DNA of 64,000 nt, taken from the NCBI GenBank assembly GCA_037043455.1, contig JAWPHD010004366.1, forward strand, positions 124,001-188,000, written 5' to 3'. A program made the position numbers and the translations under genes. A model generated the notes under the pieces. The model made no database searches and was not told the DNA's origin. It was given only the letters and a program-made list of their open reading frames with translations. This document shows positions 54,391 to 64,000 of this stretch, piece after piece. How positions within the stretch are numbered: position 1 is the first letter of the stretch; each line of letters starts with the position of its first letter. Source of the stretch: Cyrtodaria siliqua (taxonomy: Eukaryota; Mollusca; Bivalvia; Adapedonta; Hiatellidae).

Positions 54391-54871
54391 TAACGTCTCC
54401 ACAGTAGATGGAACTGGAGTATACGAATTAGTGCTGCCGAGTCATCGTTTCATTGTTGTAGACCTAATACTTTGAAAGTCATTGGCATGGTTAATGTCTA
54501 GGTTAAACATTTTCCGACAGTAAAATAATTTTAAAAAATAATCAGAGAGTTATGGGCCTTTATAAGATGTATTCATTGGATCTAGATGAAAATGTGTACA
54601 CAGTGTTGTTGTTGCACACCTTATACTTTGAAACCAATTAGACATAATCACTTGCAAAATGCAATGTTAAATTCGAAGTTAAACCGTTATCAATGGAAAC
54701 GAATTAAAACAATATAATTCAGAGAGTTATATGGTTCTTTATATTATATGCATTGGGTCATGCAGAAGATGTGTACACACTTTCATTGGGTAGACCTACT
54801 ACTTTGAAAGTTACATGTATTGGCAAGGTTAAATTCCAGGTTAAGCCTTTTTTCGAAAGGGAAATAATTGA
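54391..54871. other. Short direct repeats, no gene
   Basis: A segment of about 130-140 bases with CAGAGAGTTATGG and TATTCATTGGATC / TGCATTGGGTCATG phrases recurs near 54545 and 54720. No coding sequence. Confidence 0.4.
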
Positions 54872-57216
54872 AACAAGAGGGCCAATTCGGCACTAAATCG
54901 CTAACCCGAGGTTGTTCAATTATCAGTGCAGTAGGTCTAAAGTTATTGCCTTTCAAAATTATCGATCAATCTTGATATTTAACGTTTGTTTATGCAGAAA
55001 AATGCGACTTTAATGTGTACACATTCACACTGACAAGTGTTGTACATGTAAGTTGTAGCATAGTGGATACAGCAAATAATGATTGGCAGAAACTACAAAA
55101 TAACAACATTGATTGGATCAACATACAACAAGAACAGCATATTTCTATCAAGAGAGTATTTTGGTCATGATTATTATATCAAGTGTACAATGGTAAGCTT
55201 ATCATGTATTGTTAAATAACTGTATTTGTTATTTGCTAGCATTTTATGACAAACATCTTTCTTACCATTTCTTTGAAATTGTTTTGAATTGTGACCAGTG
55301 GTTTCAGAGAAAATGTTTGGGTGGACCATCCCGACTTTAGCCATTTTAACGAAGTGCCACCAATGGACGCCTCGTGTGAAGTTTTACCGAAACTGAACAA
55401 GTCATATTTTAGGGGGCTATGTCGTTTGACGTTTTCTGTGTATATATATAGGGAAAATGGCCAAACACCTTGTCAAACATGTTTTTTAATGCATCAGGTT
55501 GGTTTTAGCAATCCTGATAGAAGATCATCTAATTATTGTTTATTTGAAATTATTTTAAATTCTGATCATATTTTCGGTGGATTGACCCGACTTGAGCTAT
55601 TTTGATAGAGCGCCACTCAAGGATGCTTCCTATGAAGTTTCATCAAACAAGTCGTTTAAGAGAAGATGTCGTTTGAATTTTCTATATAGCTATGCAGAGA
55701 AAAAGGCTCATAAGTCCTCTGTCAGTCATGCTTTTCAATAAATCAGATTAGATTTAGCAATCTTGATAGGAAATCACCTAATTATTGTTTCTGTGAAACT
55801 TTTATCAAGTAGTTTCAAAAAAAAAGTCTTTCAACTATTTCCCTACTCGTTGCAATAGCAACCAGGTTTTTGGGTGGACCGGCCCTATTTTAACTTATTT
55901 GATAAAGGGAGACTCATTCATGCGTCCAATGAAAGTAGCAGTCAGAAACAAAGAACAACTATATATAAAAACGAATAAAAGGCAAGATAAAAGACATCAC
56001 AAACACACAAGTGTTGACAATTGAGCTACCGCCTTGGAACAGTCATTGGCAAAAAGGCCGATGGAGGGAGTGGGGTGTGTAAACCAGGTTCTAGGGTGCA
56101 CAAACCTCACTCTTACCCCATTGTCATCCCAATAAACTGGACAGTGTAAATAAAGATATCCCCGCCAGGTTATAATCTCTAACAAATAAGGCAACGTTAA
56201 TTGGCAATATAAGTAAAACACATAAATGATCATGTATAATATAATATAAAAAACAAAAGCCTAGAAACTCACAACGTAAGTAGTCAATGGCTTGGCAGAA
56301 GCCAGAGCAACAAGAGAAAAAACGTTTAGGGTACGACAAAATAGTATAAAAGGAGAAATCTGAAAATCCTAGACAAGATTAAAGACAAGCATCAAACGCT
56401 ACCGTCCTATAAGGACCTACGTAGACGTCTTCATAGGGTCCACAATCTATCCGGTCATCGAACAATCAAAGAGAAGCAATTTCATAAAATCAGCAAAGCC
56501 GTTTAGGTCTGGAGGAATGCCGTTCGAAGTTTGCTATATAGACATGTATAGTGAAAATGGCCCACTCTCTGGCAGCCATGTTTTCCAACTATTCAGGTCG
56601 GCTTAAACAATCTTGAGAGAGGATCATGTAATTAACATTTCTGTGACATTATTTTGAATTCTGATCAGTAGTCTCACATGATTATTTTTCAAACAAATGG
56701 TTTATCGTTGCCATAGCAACCATGTGTTTTGGGTGGACCAGCCCGAATTTAGTTATTTTGATAAAAGGCCACCCAAGGATGCTTCCTGTGGAGTTTCGTA
56801 AAAATTGGCCAAGACGTTTAGAAGGAAACGTCGTTTGAAGTTTTCTCTATAACTATATAGGGGAAATGGCCCTGCCCCTTTGCAGCCATGTTTTTCAACG
56901 AATCAGGTCGGCTATATCAATCTTGAAAGAGGACCTAATTATCATTTCTGAAAAACTACTTTCAATTTTGACCAATACTTTCAGAGAGATGAGTTTTAAA
57001 GTTTTGCTAAAAATCATTTTTGTTGCCATAACAACCAGGTTTTCGGTTGGATCAGCCCGAACTTAGCCACTTTGGTAAATGACAATCCAAGGATGCTTCC
57101 TGCGAAATATCATCATAATTGGCCTAGTCGTTTAGGAGATGTCATTTGAATAAAAATGTTTACGACGAACGACGTTCGACGGACACCAGGAGATCACAAA
57201 AGAGCTCACCTTAAAG
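54872..57216 (+). mobile_element. Composite repeat element (AACAAGAGGGCC type), copy 5, with a nested Penelope piece
   Basis: Begins AACAAGAGGGCCAATTCGGC and ATCGCTAACCCGAG. It ends with GACGAACGACG-like sequence and AGAGCTCACCTT. The interior has diverged tandem units of about 280-300 bases with TTTGAATTCTGATCA, GGTTGGACCAGCCCGA-like and CAAGGATGCTTCCTG phrases. Penelope-derived sequence interrupts it at about 55935-56475. Confidence 0.65.
55935..56475 (+). mobile_element. Penelope terminal-type repeat nested in composite element 5
   Basis: Matches 36771-37164 closely (GAGCTACCGCCTTGGAACAG, TAGGGTGCACAAACCTCACT, CATAGGGTCCACAATC). The surrounding repeat units of the host element resume on both sides, so this is a later insertion. 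Confidence 0.72.
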
Positions 57217-57949
57217 CTACACAATCTCTATTTAATAATGTTAAGACACCAATACAGCATATAGGTATTGAACCTTTGCTTTGCCTATAAGTATAAGGTG
57301 TCCACTTTGGTTTAATTTTTATGGTCCATACCAGATTTGACTGACACGATTTGGGAGTGGCAAATTCGGTCATAGCTCAGTTGAATTTGAAGTCAAGAAC
57401 GGACTGCAGGGCGGTATATACCTCGCTACGGTGTATAATTGTATCAATACACACGCGATGTTGGGGTCGATTACTTCGTCTAATGCAACATAATACAACG
57501 ATGCACAGTAACTGAAACAATGTTTCAAACATGATGTAAATGTATTTACCGCATGTTTAGCCCTTTTATTAATCCGATTTATTTCTCATTAAATGTCACA
57601 TGATTTTTGAGTTAATAATTCACGTACAAAACTCTATAATTTTGACATTTCAATAATCCATCAAGCACGAAAACGAATTTCTTTTATACAATATATTTGT
57701 TATTGATTGAACCGGTTATTCAGAATGCAGTGTCACCGTGTTGAATGGGTAAAGTACGGAAGAAAGGTTTTCTTGAGGCATATGCGATGTGGAGGAATTG
57801 AAATTGCTGATTTTTGTTTGTTTGACATGTGTTAAATGTAGTCTAATCCGACTATTATATTGAGTTAACGTGTAGTACGTTGGACTCTAAAAAAATGTGG
57901 TGATCATATGACGCCATTAGGTTATTTTGATGTGTTCTTGTTTTTTTAT
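57217..57949. other. No gene recognised
   Basis: AT-rich, with no open frame of note. Confidence 0.35.
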
Positions 57950-57951
57950 TA

Positions 57952-58276
57952 TATACCTATCAGTGATTTATAAGGATTTCTCAGATAGTATCGGATAAAA
58001 GTGATATCGTCACATCAGTGACGATATCCTTTTTCTATATCGTCATTGGTGTGACGATATCACTTTGCCGGAACTACTTTTATACCGTTTTTGTATTTAA
58101 TGGTACTGTAGATTGCTATTGCTTTCAACCAGCAAATTTTAATGGCTCATTTCAAAATCTGCCAAATGTATTTATACGCGAGGGTACCTTGCGTGGGGGC
58201 GCGATGTGGGGTGGAGTGGGGGGTGGGTGCGGGGGTATTTTCAGTAAATATCCTTAACAAATCACTGATAGGTATA
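57952..58276. mobile_element. 325-bp foldback MITE with TA target duplication
   Basis: Inverted ends TATACCTATCAGTGATTT / AAATCACTGATAGGTATA are flanked by TA on both sides, as in Tc1/mariner-type insertions. The middle holds two nearby palindromes built on GATATCGTCAC / GTGACGATATC (about 58003-58064), followed by a G-rich patch (58190-58235). Confidence 0.75.
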
Positions 58277-58285
58277 TACTTACTA

Positions 58286-58436
58286 GAATAATCAACAGTC
58301 TCGGTGTGATACAAACAATATGTCAAGAGAATACGTTGTAATTCGATTCAAAGAACGAGTTCGAAGAACGAGTTTTTTTAATCGAATTACAACGTGTTCG
58401 ATTGACATATTGTTCATATCACACCGTTGATTATTC
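58286..58436. repeat. 151-bp hairpin (inverted repeat)
   Basis: The left arm (GAATAATCAACAGTCTCGGT, ACAATATGTCAAGAGAATAC, GTTGTAATTCGATT) is complementary to the right arm over about 60 bases, with a short loop at about 58350-58375. It stands only 10 bases from the foldback MITE. Confidence 0.8.
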
Positions 58437-59245
58437 TCTATATATGTGTTTCTTCAAAAGTTATGCTACTAAAACTCAGATTCTATATCGGCACCTGATG
58501 ATGATAAGAATCATTTATAGCTTGATTTCAGTTTCTGCTTTTTACGTTAATTGTTTAGAGGTATCAGTATATAACATGTTAACGTTGTACGTACTCAATA
58601 ATTTTCAATATACATGCATTTATAGGGGTTTACATATATTATTATATAACTTAGGATCACAAACATGCTGAAGTAAATTGATCTAAAGTAAACATGTACT
58701 CTCCGGACACATGCATTAAATATGTCGTCCCTAATAGGTATCTCATTTGCCAGACCCGTAGCTACACTGAGGCATACCGAGACAATTCACACTGATTATT
58801 TTGGTTAGCAAATAAGCAGAAGTATTGATAGAAACAAAATACATATGATATATCTGTAAAGCTTTCTTTGAAACACGAATGCTGAAATACACTTAAAAGC
58901 TAGATTTTATTAATTTATAAGGGTGTGGGGGACAAGTGCATATATGTGGATGTGTATCATAAATTATAATACATGTAGCTACTTTTCAATGTCAAATGGC
59001 TAATGTTAGCCGTGGTGACAATACAATTTCCAGACACAAGCACATTTTTGAAAGGAAATAAAAACATTGTTGGGGTGAGTGGGAGGGGGCAACCATATAC
59101 TTCGCCACCCTTCCATCTTGCCAGAGTATATTGTCCCTCCATCCACCTCCACCTCCACTTCTCACCCCTGTTCCTATGACTATGTGATTTGATGCATTAC
59201 AGTATATATTTTGAAATATAAACAATGTTTTAAAGCCCGTTAAAC
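58437..59245. other. No gene recognised
   Basis: AT-rich. Overlapping minus-strand frames at 58957-59264 show no family resemblance. Confidence 0.35.
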
Positions 59246-59739
59246 GGTGTTCCGTTAGGGCCATCGTACCATCGCGTATCGACGTTTACAAGTCGAAGCG
59301 CGATGGTACGAAGGTACGATGGCAATGGTACGATGGCATGCTGGTACGATGGCGATAGTACGATAGTACAATGGCGATGGTACGATGGCATGATTGTACG
59401 ATGGCGATAGTATGATAGTACAATGGCGATGGTACGATATTCCATCGCGTTATCACCGTCGTACCATCATTATCGTACCATCGCGCTTCGACTTGTTACA
59501 ACTTTACAAGTAAAATTTACAAGTAGATTCGCGATAATGCTAGGGGTCTATGGTACGATGGTACGATAATGACAACGCGCTGGACCATCGTAACATCGCC
59601 ATCGTACCATCGCTATCTCTCCATCGTAAAATCGCCATCGTACCATCTCTATCTCTCCATCGTAAAATCGCCATCATACCATCGCGCATCGACTTGTAAA
59701 CGTCGATACGCGATGGTACGATGGTCCTAACGGAACACC
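59246..59739. mobile_element. 494-bp foldback element built from GGTACGATGGC units
   Basis: The outer 65 or so bases at both ends are near-perfect inverted copies (GGTGTTCCGTTAGG, CCATCGTACCATCGCGTATC, GACGTTTACAAGTCGA). Between them the 10-12 base motif GGTACGATGGC / GCCATCGTACC is repeated in both orientations (about 59310-59440 one way, 59580-59690 the other). A second inner pair (GCGCTTCGACTTG) is also present. No coding sequence is seen; an open frame at 59230-59445 follows the repeat. Confidence 0.88.
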
Positions 59740-60716
59740 ATACGTAACTGATAAAGTTGTTGCATGCGTTAGATTTCTTGCATTTTTTTGTATTACAATT
59801 TTTTTTTGTTTGTTTTTAATTCGAAATTTAATTGAAAATATATGTTCATAAATTATACAGTATTCGGCAATCTGGCACGGTGGCTGTAAGAGTAATGGCG
59901 CGTTACTTTAACTTGTACTCTGTGGTTCCATGTTTGCATTTTTGAACTTGTTATCGTAATTTGTTAAATGTCGTTGTGAGTGATGTGACCAAACTAGTTA
60001 ACGTATTAAACAAATATGCGATTACTTTTCTTCATAAAACAAATATTTTAGAAAACTCGATAAACATTGTAACTGTACTCGAAAAATTCATCAACTAATT
60101 TGCCTTTTAAAAAATCATGGGAAGGACACCCGGACCTCCCGACTAGGTTTGTCTCTGTTTTTTTAAACTCTGGCTACGGGCTTGCCGCTTATGTCGCTAG
60201 ATAATCGACATACTTGTGTGTGTGTTTATCAAATATGTTTTATATGTTCGTTTGTTTGTGTGTATGTCGCATGCATTACGAATTTTGCTTTTTGCTCAAG
60301 TACCTACCTACCTACCTACCTACCTGCCTACCTACCTACCTACCTACCTGTTCTGCCTCAGTAAAACAAGAGCCATAACTCTAATGTTACTGATCCTATG
60401 CGGCTGGGTTTCGAACCTGTCCGAGCACCAAATTACATTTAAATAGTAATTTAAGTAATATATTGTCAATACGGTCATTGATCCTATTAAATGAATGGTA
60501 AAGGAATAGTTTTCTCAAATTTGCACCAAAAATGTTACTAATGCATGAACAGGAAGTTAATAATTACCACAGTGTTCCAGATGTGTCAAATCTCTACAGC
60601 CGTATGGAGCCCCATCAGGCTTGATATTCAATAAACATTTGTGACGAGCAAACATCTTTGTTCTACCAGATTTACACATCATCGTGGGTTCTTCATTTAT
60701 CGAGTATGGAGCTTCA
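59740..60716. other. (CTAC)n microsatellite, otherwise no feature
   Basis: 60299-60349 is a (CTAC)n run of about 12 repeats with one CTGC variant. The sequence after it (60370-60425, GAGCCATAACTCTAATGTTA, GGTTTCGAACCTGTCCGAG) is a small piece of block B of the composite elements. Confidence 0.7.
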
Positions 60717-62165
60717 ACATAAAGATTATGGTTTAAATTTGTATTGTATACATAATCTGAAGATACACATGATATTTTTAACTTGCATTGTATGCACAGT
60801 TTTAACATAAACATAATAGTTTCAATGTGTATGGTATACATATTCTGAGCATACACATGATAGTGTCCATGTTGATAGTATACATAGTCTGAACATAAAC
60901 AGTCATGATCATTTCAGTGTGTATCGTACTCTGAAAATAAACATGATAGTTTCTATGCGTAGTGTATACTAGGGTCATTCAATAAGTTCTGTCACTAACG
61001 CGTTTTAACAATTATGTGCTCGTTGTGAGTGTTGATATTTGGTACCAAATGAAAGAGAGTTTCAATACCATTCCATTGATGGTAAAATGATTGCTGTATC
61101 TTTTGTGTGATGAAAGTTATGGAACATTTAATATACATCACTTATACATACTGAGGCATTTTCGTCCTGCGTTTTTTTCAGGTATGTTAACTGTTACTTT
61201 TTTAAATGCCTGTTTCTCTTTAAGTACTTGTAGAAGAACTTTCTCATACATTACCAATTATATCTGTGCATTACAAGATTCAGAATTTAAGCATGGTAGA
61301 TGAAAAGGCATTGTCTTAGAAATTAACATTTCAAGCTAACATGTAAAATTAATTTAATGATAAATAGACATTAAATGGAACGGTAGTCTTCTGAAATAGC
61401 GTTTTTGGATGATCAATATTTTCACTAAACATTGTGCAAAATTCTACAATAATGTGTTGAATATGAAATTTAAACACCGAAGGACTAGGATTTGTAAAAA
61501 AATATGAAAACCTATTAATACTATGAGAATAATTACGACATTTAAAAGATATTATAACATTTCCGTAAACAAAATGAAGAAAATCAGTGTTATTTCCGCT
61601 AAAATTAATGGATATGCATTCACTCATATCTGGTTTACAGCAAGACCTTTCCGAATTCTCAATAATCATTTTCATGGATTATAGGCGAATAACAACAGAA
61701 GGCGTACAAGAAAATTTAAAAGCATAGAATAATTCAAATAATTTGTACAACGTTTTGTAACAAAGACATTTTCAGAGATGCCAGTATCCAAAAGGTGTGG
61801 TAGGGGGAGGTAATTCAGGGGTATAAATAAACGGACATTTTTCATTTTTGTTGTGGAATTTAAGAGAGCGAACCCAGTAGTACTATAAATACACTACTTT
61901 ATCTGAGTGTAATATCCAGTTCAAAGAATATATGCCTAGTGACAGAACTTTTTGAAGCACCCTCGTATATAGTCTGAACATAAAAATGATAATTTCCATG
62001 TCTACTGTATATATATGCTGAATATAAACGTGATAGTTGCAATGTGTATTGTAAACATAGTCAGAAGAGCATATGATAGTTTCAGTGTTTGTAGTATATA
62101 TAGTCTGAACAGAATACACGACAGTTTCAAAGTGTATTGTATACATAGTCTTACAAAAACATGGC
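60717..62165 (+). repeat. Minisatellite (about 45-48-bp unit) split by a mariner-type element
   Basis: The unit TAGTCTGAACATAAACATGA, TAGTTTCAATGTGTATTGTA and TACA is repeated about five times at 60717-60966 and about four times at 61966-62165. The array is continuous except for the inserted element. Confidence 0.82.
60969..61965. mobile_element. Mariner-type element, 997 bp, probably non-autonomous
   Basis: Ends are 29-base inverted repeats with four mismatches. The right end, read outward, is CGAGGGTGCTTCAAAAAGTT followed by CTGTCACTA, which is close to mariner (irritans-type) termini. TA dinucleotides flank both ends (60967-60968 and 61966-61967). No transposase motif such as HxDNA or D34D was read. 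A 108-codon minus-strand frame at 61349-61675 has no resemblance to one. Confidence 0.8.
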
Positions 62166-62436
62166 AACTAGAAATAAACTTCAAAAGAACATATATGAAA
62201 CTGTTTACGATATCAGCTATGTCAATTGGATGTTACACTTGCCAGGGAAACCAATACAAAGACTTTGCAACACGCGAATTCCATGGGCTTCTGAAATACA
62301 CTGACTTAGTTGAAGATAATGAGACACAAATTACGACTGAAAAACAGCATAGAGGTTAAATCGGTTGAACAAACAAAAGAAAACAAATAGATGCTGGATC
62401 TGTTGATAAGGAACAATTGTAGTTAAATGTACTATA

Positions 62437-63270
62437 GATAATCAACCAGTTGAGCGCGTAGTATCCACGACCGATGAAACAAGACATATACACTATAAGA
62501 AAAACTCTGAATCAAGCTATACAGTGATACTAGAAGACGATAATGAAAAAAAAGCTGGAAAATAAGACGGTCACTATCAAAAGTAGAACAGGAAACGTAG
62601 CATTCAAGGACAACAGTCAACCACAGACACACAAAGAAGCAAACAACAACTATACAGATGAATAAAAGACAGTATATGACATCAAAAACACAAACGGGTT
62701 GACAATAGGGCTACCGCCTTAGAACGGTCAGTGGCAATAAAGGCCGCTGGGGTATAAACAAGGTTCTAGGGTGCACCAAACCTCACTCTCACCATATTGT
62801 CATCCCAATAAATGGGAAAGTGTAAATAAAGATATCTCGCCAGGTTAACAAGGCAGCATTAATAGGCAATATAAGTAAAACACATACATGATCATGCATA
62901 TATAATATAAAACAAGAAAAGTCCAGAAAGTCACAAATTATGGAACAAGCCAGAGCAACAAGAGAACAACCCGATAAAGGTACGACAAGACAAGATTAAA
63001 AACAAGCATTAAACGCTACCGTCCTATATGAATGTAAGAAGACGTCGTCACAGGGTCCACACTCTGTCCGGTCATCGCACAAAGAGGAAAGCATAGTGGC
63101 GAACTGTAGATGGGTCAACCATTAAACATGCAGTGCGTTGCAAAATGATAGGGTCATAACCCCTTTTGATAAAGGTTTTAAAATGTTTAATAAAGATTGT
63201 AAGAAAGTGATTATGACCAAGGATGTTAAGAAGTTTGTAAATCATATCACCATAGAAGTCAGGAAGATAG
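62437..63270 (-). mobile_element. Penelope-like element, 3' coding end and terminal repeat
   Basis: 62437-63060 matches the Penelope non-coding repeat (GACAATAGGGCTACCGCC, TAGGGTGCACCAAACCTCAC). 63040-63265 read on the minus strand gives FIKRGYDPIILQRTACLMVD and PSTVRHYAFLF, the same C-terminal wording as at 37138-37300. The remainder of the RT is absent. Confidence 0.78.
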
Positions 63271-64000
63271 ATAGATTATACGTGTTAATCAATATTTGAT
63301 GCAATACAAAAGCTGGAGGTCAATATTGCCATCCTGTGAAATTAAATGCAGATGTCAAATACAGGAAAGTTAACCAACAAACCGTGGACAACCGAATAAA
63401 TGAATGAATTGTGCTTTACGGCACGTCGACACATATATAAGTCATATTGTGCGCAAAAATTGATAAAGGATGGGAAAATGAAATAGTAAGTTATTAAAAC
63501 CTAATGTAAAAATATATTGTTAAAACTATTTACATATAATAGATGATATGGTAAAAGTAGTAATTATCTATATGTAGGGCAACAAATGCTCGTCAAAGGG
63601 CGGGTTGACTTGGAAATGTAGTTCCTATAATAAAAAGTAATCCCTCCATTTTTGATGGAAATGGGTATTATAAGTAGGGAAAAATTGTATGTTTAAGAAG
63701 CGAATGAATAGGTTTTACTGGATCACTGATGAACATTTTCGAAATTTCCACTCTATGCTTACACTTTGTGAGCAATGCAAATTGTCAATCAATGAAAACA
63801 GCTGTACCGTTGACCTGTTTAGTAAACAAACAAGAACTTTCTTACATGTCTTGTGAGCCCACCTTTTCTGGTGATTTTTCAAGTGGAAAATTAGTTTCTA
63901 TATGAACATTACACTGCTGCATTATCCATACTTGAGTTGAATTTGCAGTAAATCATTAATATGTTACGCTTTAACATTGGTGTCTATGTGGAAAATAATT
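63271..64000. other. No feature recognised
   Basis: AT-rich sequence with no open frame or repeat that I can support. Confidence 0.35.

Noticed and set aside
61349..61675. Transposase of the mariner-type element
   Set aside because: No catalytic-acid or helix-turn-helix wording of mariner transposases could be read; the element is short, at 997 bp.

Overview
The window looks like nuclear DNA of a bivalve mollusc, probably a heterodont. It is AT-rich and gene-poor, with split genes that have GT-AG introns, and it is packed with nested repeats. The retroelement families present (Penelope-like, DIRS-like, Ty3/gypsy with an integrase-before-RT order) and a GRL101/relaxin-receptor-type GPCR fit a mollusc. 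No bacterial, viral or organellar gene organisation is seen.

The one convincing functional gene is on the minus strand from about 52.5 to 29.9 kb. It is a multi-exon receptor with LDLa modules, leucine-rich repeats and a rhodopsin-type seven-helix domain (LGR type C, like Lymnaea GRL101). I reconstructed six exons whose intron phases all match: LDLa exon 52368-52484, LDLa+LRR+TM1-6 exon 41680-43269, TM7 exon 40304-40431, and cytoplasmic tail exons 34146-34383, 33366-33604 and probably 29918-30085. The tail exon at 33366-33604 resembles the hinge-to-catalytic-loop part of a protein kinase with the catalytic residues replaced. That makes the protein a possible GPCR-pseudokinase fusion, and it is the most interesting observation here. 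The 5' end (signal peptide, promoter, perhaps more LDLa modules) lies beyond 52.5 kb or outside the window.

Layout: 0-3.6 kb is a broken Ty3/gypsy element (minus) with Gmr1-like domain order, interrupted by a 453-bp MITE and by a Penelope-derived fragment. 3.6-5.2 kb is AT-rich, with degenerate tandem repeats. 5.2-6.3 kb is a DIRS-like reverse transcriptase relic (plus). 6.5-11.6 kb is a long degenerate leucine-rich-repeat pseudogene (minus). 12.8-13.6 kb holds dispersed repeats. 14.75-16.05 kb is a palindromic tandem array with a unit of about 72 bp. 17.2-21.2 kb is a cluster of GGATTAATCC palindromes split by a 1.4-kb composite repeat element. 22.3-27.7 kb contains two more elements of the same general type and a piggyBac-like MITE carrying a tRNA-like Pol III unit. 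29.9-43.3 kb contains most of the receptor gene, with Penelope relics and minisatellites in its introns. 45.0-46.0 kb is a broken P2X7-C-terminal-domain-like gene (plus). 47.4-57.2 kb is further composite repeats, Penelope fragments and one receptor exon. 58-62 kb holds foldback elements, a (CTAC)n microsatellite and a minisatellite split by a mariner-type element. 62.4-63.3 kb is another Penelope relic.

Apart from the receptor, every coding trace I see is broken by stops or frameshifts. The window therefore reads as a receptor locus whose introns and flanks have collected nested mobile DNA. All assignments come from reading the sequence by eye; no database search was run.
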